A stretch of DNA of 39,730 nt, taken from Bdellovibrionota bacterium. Its GTDB lineage: Bacteria; Bdellovibrionota; Bdellovibrionia; Bdellovibrionales; JAMPXM01. Shown piece by piece: positions 25,011 through 32,845 of the stretch. Within the stretch, counting starts at the first letter, position 1. Every line of letters begins with the position of its first letter. The notes below the pieces were generated by a model. The model saw only the letters and a list, made by a program, of their open reading frames with translations, did not search any database and had not been told where the DNA came from. The stretch spans positions 1-39,730 of the forward strand of contig CAUJGS010000045.1 of assembly GCA_963170185.1 (NCBI GenBank), in the 5' to 3' direction. The translations under genes and the position numbers were made by a program.

Positions 25011-25037
25011 CAAGGGGTCGACAGTGGGTACCGATAA
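25011..25037 (+). promoter_or_regulatory. Possible sigma-28-type promoter of pilA
   Basis: ACCGATAA (25030-25037) matches seven of eight bases of the FliA -10 element GCCGATAA. CAAG at 25011-25014 stands where TAAA is expected, a weak -35. An AT-rich stretch with TATAAA at 25055-25060 is an alternative -10 but has no good -35. Confidence 0.3.
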
Positions 25038-25098
25038 AGGACCGTTAATTAATTTATAAAAATATTCTGGGATGGCCAGACTATTTAAAGGGGGAAAG

Positions 25099-25650
25099 AT
25101 GAAAGCAGTCCGTATGCTGAAGACAGAAAAAGGTTTCTCGCTTATCGAGCTCATGATCGTTGTCGCGATCATCGGGATCTTGGCGACAGTTGCAATTCCG
25201 AACTTCTCGCGTTTCCAGGCGAAAGCTCGCGCGTCGGAAGCTCGCGCTCAGTTGTCGGCGCTCTACACGTCACAACGCGCATTCCAAGCAGAGTGGAACG
25301 GTTACCACTCTGACCTTGTTAACGTTGGATACCGTCCAAACGGGACTCTCCGATATGTTGTCGGTCACTCGGCAGCTTCGACGCACAACTTGCCAGCTTA
25401 TACTGGTCCGGCATTGACAGCCGCTAACTACAACACAGCAGTTGCGGCGGTATGTACGGCGGCTGGTTGTGTAAACGGTGCGCAGGACTCGACGGGTGCG
25501 GCTCTGACTTCTACTGCTGTTGCTACCGCGACAGTGACTCTGTCGACTTTCTCTGCTCGTGCAGCGGGATTCGTCGGCGGTACAACAAACGACATCTGGT
25601 CGATCGACCAGAACCGCGCGGTTCAGAACGTAACTCCAGGTGGTTACTAA
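25099..25650 (+). CDS. pilA: Type IV pilin (prepilin) PilA
   Basis: 183 residues. A class III signal, MKAVRMLKTEKG, is followed by the conserved hydrophobic N-helix FSLIELMIVVAIIGILATVAIPNF; prepilin peptidase would cut after Gly12, giving Phe as the N-methylated first residue and Glu17 as the +5 glutamate. The globular part is Ala/Thr/Ser-rich with one Cys pair (AVCTAAGCVNG). The ATG at 25099 has AAAGGGGGAAAG just before it; an ATG at 25072 would only lengthen the leader. PilA is the main subunit of type IV pili, used for twitching or attachment; in Bdellovibrio a pilA gene is needed for predation. The upstream region is long and holds three operator-like palindromes and the FliA-like -10. 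An intrinsic terminator follows. Confidence 0.95.
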   Translation: MKAVRMLKTEKGFSLIELMIVVAIIGILATVAIPNFSRFQAKARASEARAQLSALYTSQRAFQAEWNGYHSDLVNVGYRPNGTLRYVVGHSAASTHNLPAYTGPALTAANYNTAVAAVCTAAGCVNGAQDSTGAALTSTAVATATVTLSTFSARAAGFVGGTTNDIWSIDQNRAVQNVTPGGY

Positions 25651-25683
25651 GGTTAAGAAACTAATCGGTTGATGATAGTTCGA

Positions 25684-25715
25684 AGCGGGCAGCCTAAAGG
25701 CAGCCCGCTTTTTTT
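25684..25715 (+). terminator. Intrinsic terminator of pilA
   Basis: AGCGGGC-A-GCC, loop TAAA, GGC-A-GCCCGCT with one A-A mismatch, followed by seven T (25709-25715). Confidence 0.9.
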
Positions 25716-25777
25716 GCGTCCTGTATTTTTGCGTAGGTATTGAGAGTGCTAGGCTGAACGATCTAGGATAGTATTGA

Positions 25778-26566
25778 ATGATTACCGCCAAGTCGCCTAC
25801 CAAGGCGGAAAAAACCCTCATTTGGATAGTTGTATCGCTTCTCTTGGGAGTGCTCCTCGTTGGTGCCACTCATCGCAGAGGTGCGTACGACAGTCGAGTG
25901 CTGCCATTTGTACCGCCGCCTAAAGAAATCAAGCATTTCCATTTTGGGTACGCGGAAACCATGGCCGATGTATTTTGGATTCGTGTGCTGCAAGATTTTT
26001 TCATTTGCGATCGGGCTATCGAGAACCTCAATCACACTGCCTCAACTGCCTGCAAGAAGAGTTGGGTCTTTCAAATGCTCGACCTAGTGACCGATTTGGC
26101 GCCAAAGTTTGGGATGCCTTATTATTATGGTGCGACTGTTCTAAGCGTCATCATTAACGATCCGATTGGAGCAAAGCTGATTTTCGATAAGGGTGTTCGG
26201 GAGCTGCCTGATGAGTGGGATATTGCCTACCGTGCGGCTTATCACTATCTTATTGAGCTTAAAGATAGCGACGGCGCAGCAAAGCTCCTGGTTCAGGCCG
26301 GGGAAAACGGTGCGCCGGCTTGGGTATTTTCTTTGGCTGGTAGGCTGTATTCCGAGGAGGGCAAAGCCTTTCTTGCGAAGTCCGTTCTCCAGTCGGCTCT
26401 CGAGTCGCAGTTGAAGTCTTCTCAGCCTGACGAAGCAGCCATTTACAAGATTCGCCAAAGACTTGAGCAGATCGAGAAAGAGGCAGGTGCTGTGGGTTCG
26501 CCTTCGAGCTCAAGTGGAGCGTCAGCTCCGTCGCAGGGCCCTAAGACCCTTGAAAAATCGCAGTAA
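25778..26566 (+). CDS. Membrane-anchored TPR-like protein
   Basis: 262 residues. An N-terminal membrane helix (TLIWIVVSLLLGVLLVGA, residues 13-30) anchors the protein; the rest is helical. The segment GYAETMADVFWIRVLQDFF resembles the ADLLWLRAIQYFG signature of TPR proteins found near pilus and secretion genes in deltaproteobacteria-like lineages. Repeat-like pairs follow (YGATVLSVIINDPIGAKLIFDKG, AAYHYLIELKDSDGAAKLL). Cys pair at ICDRA and TACKK. The tail is Ser/Pro-rich. The ATG has AGGATA seven bases upstream. It follows pilA by 127 bp beyond a terminator, so it probably has its own promoter, but its position suggests a link with pilus function. This is inference. Confidence 0.7.
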   Translation: MITAKSPTKAEKTLIWIVVSLLLGVLLVGATHRRGAYDSRVLPFVPPPKEIKHFHFGYAETMADVFWIRVLQDFFICDRAIENLNHTASTACKKSWVFQMLDLVTDLAPKFGMPYYYGATVLSVIINDPIGAKLIFDKGVRELPDEWDIAYRAAYHYLIELKDSDGAAKLLVQAGENGAPAWVFSLAGRLYSEEGKAFLAKSVLQSALESQLKSSQPDEAAIYKIRQRLEQIEKEAGAVGSPSSSSGASAPSQGPKTLEKSQ

Positions 26567-26581
26567 AATCATTGTCAAGGC

Positions 26582-26611
26582 CTTGACCTTGGCCAAATGA
26601 GCCTCATATTT
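26582..26611 (+). promoter_or_regulatory. Heat-shock (sigma-32)-type promoter of dnaJ
   Basis: CTTGACC (26582-26588), 13-base spacer, CCTCATATTT (26602-26611). The sigma-32 consensus is CTTGAA-N11-15-CCCCATnTA. The predicted transcription start (about 26616-26618) coincides with the ATG at 26617. Confidence 0.6.
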
Positions 26612-26616
26612 GCGGC

Positions 26617-27738
26617 ATGGCCGAATCCCGCGATTTTTACGAGGTTTTGGGCGTCTCCAAGGGCGCGGATCTCGACACCATTAAGAAAGCATATCGGAAG
26701 CTCGCCTTTCAATATCACCCGGATAAAAACCCGGGCGACAAGGCGGCCGAAGAAAAATTCAAGGAAGCCGCAAGCGCCTACGAAATCTTAAGCGATGCGG
26801 ATAAGCGGGCGCGCTATGATCGCTTCGGGCACGCTGCCTTCCAGGGTGGTGGCGGAGGCGGGCACTATCAAAACGTCGACGATATTTTCGCTAACTTCTC
26901 GGATATCTTTGGTGACTTCTTTGGCGGTGGTTTTGGCGGTGATCCATTTTCTCAGGGGCGTCGGCGCAGTCGTAACACGGGCCCTTCGCGTGGGTCGGAC
27001 CTGCGTTATCGCACCGAGCTTTCGCTAGAAGAGGTGGTTCAAGGTCTCGAAAAAGAAATCGAGTTTGATACCGAGGCGAGCTGCGAAACCTGCAATGGCA
27101 GCGGCGCAAAAAAAGGAACATCGCCCACCACGTGCGGCACCTGCGGCGGGCAAGGACAGGTCATTGCTCGGCAGGGCTTTTTCCAAGTGGCGACCACGTG
27201 TCCGACCTGTCAGGGGAACGGGCAGGTTATCAAGGAAAAGTGCGGCTCTTGCTCGGGACGTGGCCGTGTGAAAGCGCATCGCAAAATTCGCGTGACGATT
27301 CCGGCGGGCGTCGACACTGGGACTCAGCTTCGTGTAACGGGCGAAGGCGAGGGTGGGTTCCGCGGCGGACCTGCGGGCGATCTCTACGTCGAAGTTCTGG
27401 TGCGGGATCACGACCGATTTGAGCGCGAAGGTAGTCACCTTTATTCGACACTTTCCATTAGCTACTTACAGGCTCTGCTAGGAGCAGAGGTGGAGTTTAA
27501 GACTCTGCTTGGAAAAGAGAATGTTCGTGTGCCGGCGGGGACACAGCCAGGTGCTCGGATTCGCGTCGAAGGTCAGGGAGTGCCGATGCTGCGTGGGCGC
27601 GGGCAGGGGGACTTGATTCTGCAGGTCGAGGTGAAGCTTCCGACGAAGCTTTCTCGGGAAGAGGAGAAACTTCTTCGGCAGATTGCGGAAGACAAAGGTG
27701 AGAGCGTAAGCGCCGCGAAAAAGGGCATATTTGGCTGA
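26617..27738 (+). CDS. dnaJ: Chaperone DnaJ (Hsp40)
   Basis: 373 residues, normal length. J domain with HPD at 34-36 (QYHPDKNPG); Gly/Phe-rich linker (about 75-115); four CxxCxGxG zinc motifs at Cys156/159, 173/176, 195/198 and 209/212; then the two beta-sandwich substrate domains. DnaJ brings unfolded proteins to DnaK and stimulates its ATPase. The start [13 protein letters not shown] is fixed by family alignment, yet there is no Shine-Dalgarno sequence before it and the sigma-32-type promoter ends six bases upstream, so the mRNA may be leaderless. dnaJ precedes dnaK here, the reverse of the usual dnaK-dnaJ order, and each has its own promoter. No grpE or hrcA is present in the window. Confidence 0.97.
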   Translation: MAESRDFYEVLGVSKGADLDTIKKAYRKLAFQYHPDKNPGDKAAEEKFKEAASAYEILSDADKRARYDRFGHAAFQGGGGGGHYQNVDDIFANFSDIFGDFFGGGFGGDPFSQGRRRSRNTGPSRGSDLRYRTELSLEEVVQGLEKEIEFDTEASCETCNGSGAKKGTSPTTCGTCGGQGQVIARQGFFQVATTCPTCQGNGQVIKEKCGSCSGRGRVKAHRKIRVTIPAGVDTGTQLRVTGEGEGGFRGGPAGDLYVEVLVRDHDRFEREGSHLYSTLSISYLQALLGAEVEFKTLLGKENVRVPAGTQPGARIRVEGQGVPMLRGRGQGDLILQVEVKLPTKLSREEEKLLRQIAEDKGESVSAAKKGIFG

Positions 27739-27815
27739 GAAATCCGCTGCTGGCTGGGCGTTTAACGCGCGCGCCGCGTCGGGAGGCCGAAAACTGAGTA
27801 TTCTGCACAAGTGGG

Positions 27816-27844
27816 CTTGACGATTTTCTGCGGAACCTCAGATT
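27816..27844 (+). promoter_or_regulatory. Heat-shock (sigma-32)-type promoter of dnaK
   Basis: CTTGACG (27816-27822), 13-base spacer, CCTCAGATT (27836-27844), nearly the same as the dnaJ promoter. Predicted start near 27850, leaving a leader of about 45 nt with AAAGGA before the ATG. Confidence 0.6.
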
Positions 27845-27895
27845 GAGTTTGTTGGAATTTGAACTGGACGGATTTTGGACTCGAAAGGAAACGTT

Positions 27896-29830
27896 ATGGG
27901 AAAAATCATCGGAATCGACTTGGGAACCACGAATTCCTGCGTCGCGATCATGGAAGGTTCTGACCCAAAAGTTCTTGTGAACGAAGAGGGGGCACGTACC
28001 ACTCCATCGGTTGTGGCTTTTGCGAAAGATGGCGAGAAGCTGGTCGGACAGATCGCGAAGCGCCAGGCCGTCACGAACCCGGAAAATACAATCTACTCGG
28101 CGAAGCGTTTTATTGGTCGTCGTTTTGACGAAATCAATGAAGAGCTGAAGCTGGTTCCGTACACGGTCGTGCAAAAAGGCGCGAACGATTGTGCGTTCAA
28201 GATCGGAAGCAACCAAGTTTCACCGGAAGAAATTGGTGCGGCTGTTCTTGGAAAACTGAAAAAAGTTGCGGAAGACTACGTTGGCGCGGAAATCACGGAA
28301 GCCGTGATCACGGTTCCGGCGTACTTCAACGATGCTCAGCGCCAGGCGACAAAAGACGCCGGCCGTATCGCGGGCCTCGATGTAAAGCGCATCATCAACG
28401 AGCCGACGGCGGCCGCTCTCGCGTATGGCTTTGATAAAAACAAAGATCAGAAGATCGCGGTTTACGACTTGGGTGGTGGTACGTTCGATATCTCGATCCT
28501 CGAAGTAACGGAAAACAGCGGTGAGACGATTGTTGAAGTTAAGGCGACCAACGGTGACACACACCTCGGTGGTGACAACTTCGATACGTCGATTCTGCAG
28601 TGGATGGTTGAAGAGTTTAAAAAGGATCAAGGCATTGATCTGACCAAAGACAAAATGGCTTTGCAGCGTCTCAAAGAGGCGGCTGAGAAGGCGAAGATCG
28701 AGCTCTCGCAAACCCAAGAAACGGAAATCAATTTGCCGTTCATCACGGCGGATGCGACCGGTCCAAAGCACATGCAGATGCGTCTGTCGCGCGCGAAGTT
28801 CGACCAAATGACAGAAGATCTCGTAAAGCGTTCGTTGATTCCTTGCCAGAAGTGCTTGGAGGATTCGGGATTCTCGCTTTCGGAGATCGACGAAGTGATC
28901 TTGGTCGGTGGTTCGACACGTATTCCTTCGATTCAAAAAGCTGTCCGCGACTTCTTCGGCAAAGAACCAAACAAGTCGGTTAACCCTGATGAAGTCGTCG
29001 CAATCGGTGCCGCGATTCAAGGTGGCGTTCTCTCGGGAAGCGTGAAGCAAATCCTGCTTCTCGACGTCACTCCGCTTTCGCTTGGTATCGAAACTCTCGG
29101 CGGCGTCATGACGAAGCTGGTTGAGCGCAACACGACTCTTCCTGTGAAGCGTTCGCAGTCGTTCTCGACGGCGGCCGATAACCAGACATCGGTTGATATC
29201 CATGTCGTTCAAGGTGAGCGCGAAATGGCGGCACACAACAAGACGCTTGGTCGTTTTGAGCTCGTCGGAATTCGTGCGGCTCCGCGCGGTCAACCGAAGA
29301 TCGAAGTGACGTTTGATATCGACGCCAACGGGATCTTAAACGTTTCGGCGAAAGATCTCGAAACAGGCAAAGAGCAGGCGATCAAGATCACGGCGAAGTC
29401 GGGCCTCACAGAGGACGAAATCAACCGCATGGTCAAGGAAGCTGAAGAGCATGCCGAGGAAGATCGCAACCGTCGTGAACGTGCGCAGGTCGCAAACGAT
29501 CTCGATACGACGATCTACAACTTGGAAAAACTCTTCCGCGACAAAGCGGCTGAAGTCGACAAGTCGGATGTCACCAAAGGCGAAGAGCTGATGGCGCGTG
29601 GTCGTACGTTGCTTGCGAACCTCGAATCGACGCCAACAGAGTTGCGTGAGGTCTTTGATAAGCTCCAGGCTTTGAACAACAAGATCTCGACCGCGCTCTA
29701 TGAGAAGAAGTCGGCAGCCGGGGGAGACGCAGGCGGCGGCAGTGCTGGCGGCGACGCCGGTACAAGCGGCGGCTCGGACGCCAAAGGCGGCGATGATGTC
29801 ATCGACGCAGATTACAAAGACGTTCGCTAG
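27896..29830 (+). CDS. dnaK: Chaperone DnaK (Hsp70)
   Basis: 644 residues. ATPase domain from [20 protein letters not shown], with the [21 protein letters not shown] and DLGGGTFD signatures and [13 protein letters not shown]; substrate domain around residues 385-500 with the conserved linker preceding [14 protein letters not shown]; lid and a Gly/Ala-rich disordered tail ending [12 protein letters not shown]. It binds hydrophobic stretches of unfolded proteins in an ATP cycle driven by DnaJ and a nucleotide exchange factor (GrpE, not seen here). The ATG at 27896 is chosen for AAAGGA before it; the in-frame TTG at 27875 is not needed. It has its own sigma-32-type promoter and a strong terminator. 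Confidence 0.98.
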   Translation: MGKIIGIDLGTTNSCVAIMEGSDPKVLVNEEGARTTPSVVAFAKDGEKLVGQIAKRQAVTNPENTIYSAKRFIGRRFDEINEELKLVPYTVVQKGANDCAFKIGSNQVSPEEIGAAVLGKLKKVAEDYVGAEITEAVITVPAYFNDAQRQATKDAGRIAGLDVKRIINEPTAAALAYGFDKNKDQKIAVYDLGGGTFDISILEVTENSGETIVEVKATNGDTHLGGDNFDTSILQWMVEEFKKDQGIDLTKDKMALQRLKEAAEKAKIELSQTQETEINLPFITADATGPKHMQMRLSRAKFDQMTEDLVKRSLIPCQKCLEDSGFSLSEIDEVILVGGSTRIPSIQKAVRDFFGKEPNKSVNPDEVVAIGAAIQGGVLSGSVKQILLLDVTPLSLGIETLGGVMTKLVERNTTLPVKRSQSFSTAADNQTSVDIHVVQGEREMAAHNKTLGRFELVGIRAAPRGQPKIEVTFDIDANGILNVSAKDLETGKEQAIKITAKSGLTEDEINRMVKEAEEHAEEDRNRRERAQVANDLDTTIYNLEKLFRDKAAEVDKSDVTKGEELMARGRTLLANLESTPTELREVFDKLQALNNKISTALYEKKSAAGGDAGGGSAGGDAGTSGGSDAKGGDDVIDADYKDVR

Positions 29831-29858
29831 AGTCTAATTGTAAGCAGGGTCGTTACAA

Positions 29859-29888
29859 AAAAAGCCGAGGAGAAATCCTCGGCTTTTT
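29859..29888. terminator. Bidirectional intrinsic terminator between dnaK and the barrel protein
   Basis: A perfect 13-bp stem AAAAAGCCGAGGA / TCCTCGGCTTTTT with a GAAA loop. T-runs lie on both sides (on the minus strand, seven T), so it should end both convergent transcripts. Confidence 0.93.
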
Positions 29889-29913
29889 ATTTTGAAGACT
29901 TGGCCTTCGAGCG

Positions 29914-30576
29914 TTAGCGATTCATCGAGGTGTCGTCAAAGCGGTAAGCGATGCCGACAGAGGCGTAGCCGAAAGATTTCGACATATTGATGCCGACTTC
30001 CCCGAAAAAGCCCCAGCGATTCATCTCAAGCGGTCGAAACTCCGAACCGAGAACAAGTTGAACGGGAACGATGGTCTCGTCCACCCCTGTTTGCACGGTC
30101 ACTCCTAGAGGAAGCGAAATAAATGGTGTCAGATCACCGACTTCGGTTTCGATCTTTTTGCTAACAAGTGGATGGAGGCGAAGCGAGTACTGCGTGAGGC
30201 TTCCGATTCGGGCGATGATCACCCCAGCCGAGCCACCGATGGCAGGTTGTTCTGCGGTGTCGGGAAACGGAATCCATTTTACCAACCCGCCGATTTGAAA
30301 ATCGACTTTTCCAAACCCCAAGATCCCGCGGACCGACACGCCTTCCATGAGGCCCATGTCGAGGCGCCCTGTGAAGTTTGCTCCGTCGTATTGATTGAAG
30401 ATGAACTGCGGTCCCACCATCGCTTGGTACTCGCCGTCTCGTAAGACCTCACCGGTGTCCATTGTGTCGAAATAAGCAGCGGCGGGGTTTGTTAGAAAGA
30501 GGCCAGATACGACGATCAGGGTTTTTGTGATAGGGGCCCAGAGCTTGCGGCGAATAGCGAACATAATAGCGAACAT
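29914..30576 (-). CDS. Outer-membrane beta-barrel-like protein of unknown function
   Basis: 220 residues from the ATG at 30576, which has GGAG seven bases upstream (the ATG at 30597 has none). Signal peptide about residues 1-34, ending NPAAA. The mature protein has alternating hydrophobic strands (YQAMVGPQFIFNQY, SVRGILGFGKVDFQIGGLVKW, VPVQLVLGSEFR, GFFGEVGINMS, YASVGIAYRF) typical of small outer-membrane barrels. It does not end in Phe, so the BAM signal is atypical. Residues 1-8 are MFAIMFAI, made by a 12-nt tandem duplication. Convergent with dnaK, sharing the terminator at 29859-29888. Family not recognised. Confidence 0.65.
   Translation of the reverse strand: MFAIMFAIRRKLWAPITKTLIVVSGLFLTNPAAAYFDTMDTGEVLRDGEYQAMVGPQFIFNQYDGANFTGRLDMGLMEGVSVRGILGFGKVDFQIGGLVKWIPFPDTAEQPAIGGSAGVIIARIGSLTQYSLRLHPLVSKKIETEVGDLTPFISLPLGVTVQTGVDETIVPVQLVLGSEFRPLEMNRWGFFGEVGINMSKSFGYASVGIAYRFDDTSMNR
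30553..30576 (-). repeat. 12-nt tandem duplication covering the start codon
   Basis: ATGTTCGCTATT occurs twice in a row (30576-30565 and 30564-30553, minus strand), so two ATGs are in frame, four codons apart. Only the first has a Shine-Dalgarno sequence at a good distance. Confidence 0.85.
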
Positions 30577-30675
30577 GATGTCTCTCCAAAACGTCATACG
30601 TTATTGTCTGGAAACCATCTGATTTCATTTGTCGTGATTTGACAATAAGACTCGAGCTTGCCACTTTGGGAAGGC

Positions 30676-31509
30676 GTGTCGATATCGAGATTTCCTATTT
30701 CATTGGTGATTATCACCCTTAACGAAGAAAAAGGGATTGCGCGAGCAATCGAATCGGCTTCGTTTTGCTCAGACATCGTCGTGCTCGACTCGGGCTCGAC
30801 GGACAACACGTGCCAGATCGCACGTGAGCTGGGCGCTCGCGTGTTCCTTGAAGAATGGCGCGGGTTTCGTGACCAGAAGCAGCGTGCGACGGATCTGGCT
30901 TTGAATGACTGGGTGCTCTCTCTTGATGGCGATGAGGCTGTTAGTAGCGAACTTCGTGAAGAGATCAAAGCAGTCTTGAGCACCTGGGCACGCGGCGAAA
31001 GCCAAGGGCATTTCAATGTCGATGGTTTCCGCATGCCGCGGCTTACCTGGAACCTTGGTCGCTGGATTCGTCATGGCGGTTGGTATCCGGACTATCAGTT
31101 AAGACTCTATAATCGCACGCGGGCAAAATGGGTCGGGGGTCAAGTGCATGAGCACGTGCGAGCCGAGCGCATTGAGCGCTTAAAGAGCCCACTGCTTCAT
31201 TACCCATTTCCGCAGCACGCGGATCAGGTTGCGACCAATAATCGCTACTCAGGGCTTGGGGCAGAGGCTCTTGATTCAAAGGGCGAGAAGTTTCAACTCT
31301 TGAAGCTGATCTTTAAGCCGTACTCGAAGTTCCTGGAGACCTACTTTATCAAACGTGGATTTCTTGACGGGCTTCCTGGTTTTATCATTGCGGTTGGCGC
31401 GGCGTATTCGATCTTTCTTAAGTACGCCAAACTCTGGGAGATGCAGAATCTCAAGAAAGAAACCAAGCCAGTTGGCGAACTTGCGCCTATCTTAGAGCGC
31501 GAGCCGTAG
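30676..31509 (+). CDS. Family 2 glycosyltransferase, WaaE/KdtX-like
   Basis: 277 residues from GTG at 30676 (TTG at 30658 is an alternative; neither has an ideal ribosome site). GT2 fold: SLVIITLNEEKGIARAIES at the start, DIVVLDSGSTDNT, and the metal-binding DxD as LSLDGDEAV. The later LTWNLGRWIRHGGWYPDYQLRLYNR and HEHVRAE segments are typical of the WaaE/KdtX group, which adds a glucosyl residue to heptose of the LPS inner core from a nucleotide sugar at the inner face of the membrane. A C-terminal hydrophobic region (FIIAVGAAYSIFLKYAKLW) probably attaches it to the membrane. The sugar and acceptor are inferred from family only. It ends 7 bp from the convergent gene at 31517. Confidence 0.8.
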   Translation: MSISRFPISLVIITLNEEKGIARAIESASFCSDIVVLDSGSTDNTCQIARELGARVFLEEWRGFRDQKQRATDLALNDWVLSLDGDEAVSSELREEIKAVLSTWARGESQGHFNVDGFRMPRLTWNLGRWIRHGGWYPDYQLRLYNRTRAKWVGGQVHEHVRAERIERLKSPLLHYPFPQHADQVATNNRYSGLGAEALDSKGEKFQLLKLIFKPYSKFLETYFIKRGFLDGLPGFIIAVGAAYSIFLKYAKLWEMQNLKKETKPVGELAPILEREP

Positions 31510-31516
31510 TTTAAAG

Positions 31517-32044
31517 CTAGCCGCTCGGTTGTCCGTTGGTGGCTTTGGGTGGAATGAACTCGCGCGCCATTTTAAAGAACTCGTCACGAGCACTGGTCGG
31601 TGGTTTTACATCACGACTCTCGCCGAACAAAATCAAGATGTGATCGCCGTGTACGGCCGCATAGATCCAACGCAAACCTTTGCCTGATTTTCCGAACTCC
31701 ATTTCGACGGTTGGAGTGTGTTTAAGAATTTTAGATTGTTTGAAGCTGGGTTTTTCTTTTTCTCGTGAATCTAAAAAAGCACGAGTCTCTTTTTCAAGAC
31801 GCTCAAGTTGAATCGCATGCGAGCGTGTGGAAAGGCCGACGGCGCGACGAAACACGACAGGCACTGTAAAAAAAAGAGATGGCGATTTCTCTTCATTGAG
31901 TACGCCAATCTGTTCGGCGTGAGCACGCAGCAAAGAATCAGGTCCTGTTTTTTGGAACTTCCAGCCTGGCGCCGCGGTTTGGGCAAAGACCTGAAAGCTC
32001 ACGACGAGTATCGATGTGGCCGCGAGGGCGGCTTTTAGGTTCAT
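31517..32044 (-). CDS. Exported protein of unknown function
   Basis: 175 residues with a signal peptide ending QVFAQ (about residue 22). The mature part begins TAAPGWKFQKTGPDSLL, has a charged middle (RLEKETRAFLDSREKEKPSFKQ) and ends in strands GLRWIYAAVHGDHILILFGES. It reads as a small alpha/beta domain. The ATG overlaps the stop codon of the preceding gene (ATGA, 32041-32044), so translation is probably coupled. No family recognised. Confidence 0.7.
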   Translation of the reverse strand: MNLKAALAATSILVVSFQVFAQTAAPGWKFQKTGPDSLLRAHAEQIGVLNEEKSPSLFFTVPVVFRRAVGLSTRSHAIQLERLEKETRAFLDSREKEKPSFKQSKILKHTPTVEMEFGKSGKGLRWIYAAVHGDHILILFGESRDVKPPTSARDEFFKMAREFIPPKATNGQPSG

Positions 32045-32655
32045 CGCGTAACGCCTCGAGAGCCCGAAGACGAGCTTCCTAGGCCACGAACGGCGACTCC
32101 GCGACCTCCGGCCTTTTCTCTTGCCGAGGCGATGTGTGAAGGCATCGAGCCCTCGCAGAAGGTGGTGCGGGCGGACGAGCCGAACATGATATGAAGTCTG
32201 AAACAACCATCGGGCATTGAGAGGTTCACGGCGCCAAACGTAGGAGCGACCAATTTCAAAGCGCCTCGCCCGTTGTCGCAAATTTTCGCGGAACCATCGG
32301 CAAGCTCGTAGTCGCCGGGATCATTTGGGTCATCTGTCTTTGTCGTCGAATGGAATTCAAACACCATGCGTCCCTCTGGACCGTCGGGCGATTTGAAGAC
32401 GATGTGAGAGGTGCGTGTCTGGTTGTTGAAGCCGCCCTTGCCCGCGGCGGCGATTTTTTCGGCGAGGCTCTTGATGCCGGCTGATTTCGAATCCTGCATT
32501 TCTTTAAGCGTTGTGGCGCAGATCTCGTCGTCGGCGACCGCAGCCTGTGTAAACAGGAAGACGATGCCAGTTAGGCAGTAAGCGATAAGCCAGCGTGTGC
32601 GATCGGACTCTCGTCTCAAACTGATACGGGCGTTTCGTCCATACTGTCTTCGCAC
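32041..32655 (-). CDS. Exported protein of unknown function, coupled to the next gene
   Basis: 204 residues from GTG, with an ideal AGGAGG seven bases upstream. A basic N-terminus precedes the signal segment (LIAYCLTGIVFLFTQAAVA). The mature chain holds four Cys (EICATTL, KICDNG, DGCFRLH, TFCEGS) that may form two disulfides, and strands such as SHIVFKSPDGPEGRMVFEFHS. The last 25 residues are Gly/Ser/Arg-rich. I recognise no family. The TGA overlaps the ATG of the downstream gene, so the two form an operon. An exact operator-like palindrome lies at 32613-32627, within its first codons. Confidence 0.7.
   Translation of the reverse strand: MRRQYGRNARISLRRESDRTRWLIAYCLTGIVFLFTQAAVADDEICATTLKEMQDSKSAGIKSLAEKIAAAGKGGFNNQTRTSHIVFKSPDGPEGRMVFEFHSTTKTDDPNDPGDYELADGSAKICDNGRGALKLVAPTFGAVNLSMPDGCFRLHIMFGSSARTTFCEGSMPSHIASAREKAGGRGVAVRGLGSSSSGSRGVTR
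32613..32627. promoter_or_regulatory. 15-bp palindrome, operator-like (exact copy, inside a gene start)
   Basis: GTCTCA-AAC-TGATAC fits GTnYCAnnnTGRnAC. It lies 28-42 bp inside the coding sequence of the minus-strand gene starting at 32655, a position that could block early elongation. Confidence 0.4.
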
Positions 32656-32829
32656 AATTCGCCTCCTAAAAAAACAGATCAATCGTGTTGCTAAAGGAGT
32701 TCAAAAAGGGGGCCGCAGGAGAAGCAATTGAGCGCTATTACGCAAGGGAACGCTGTCAAAAGAGTCGACGGTTTGTTTTGGGAAATGCAGTTTCGAAGAG
32801 ATTAGGCAGTCTAGGTCTTAGGTCGAGTT

Positions 32830-32837
32830 GCCGATAA
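32830..32837 (+). promoter_or_regulatory. Sigma-28-type -10 element before the FecR-domain gene
   Basis: An exact GCCGATAA, eight bases before the ATG at 32846. The -35 position (CTAG at 32811-32814) is weak. The expected transcription start falls at the ATG. Confidence 0.45.
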
Positions 32838-32845
32838 GAGCTATC

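Noticed and set aside
25744-25751. GAGTGCTA, right half of a CIRCE (HrcA) element upstream of the TPR-like gene
   Set aside because: No TTAGCACTC half at the required distance; dnaJ and dnaK have sigma-32-type promoters instead.
25270-25869. 199-residue open frame antisense to pilA
   Set aside because: Exact mirror of the well-supported pilin, Arg/Ser-rich composition typical of antisense reading; no ribosome site seen.
28220-29293. 357-residue open frame antisense to dnaK
   Set aside because: Long only because of codon bias in dnaK; no family resemblance and full overlap with a certain gene.
32828-32845. TTG start for the FecR-domain gene
   Set aside because: It would place the first codons inside the sigma-28 -10 element and has no ribosome site; ATG at 32846 preferred.
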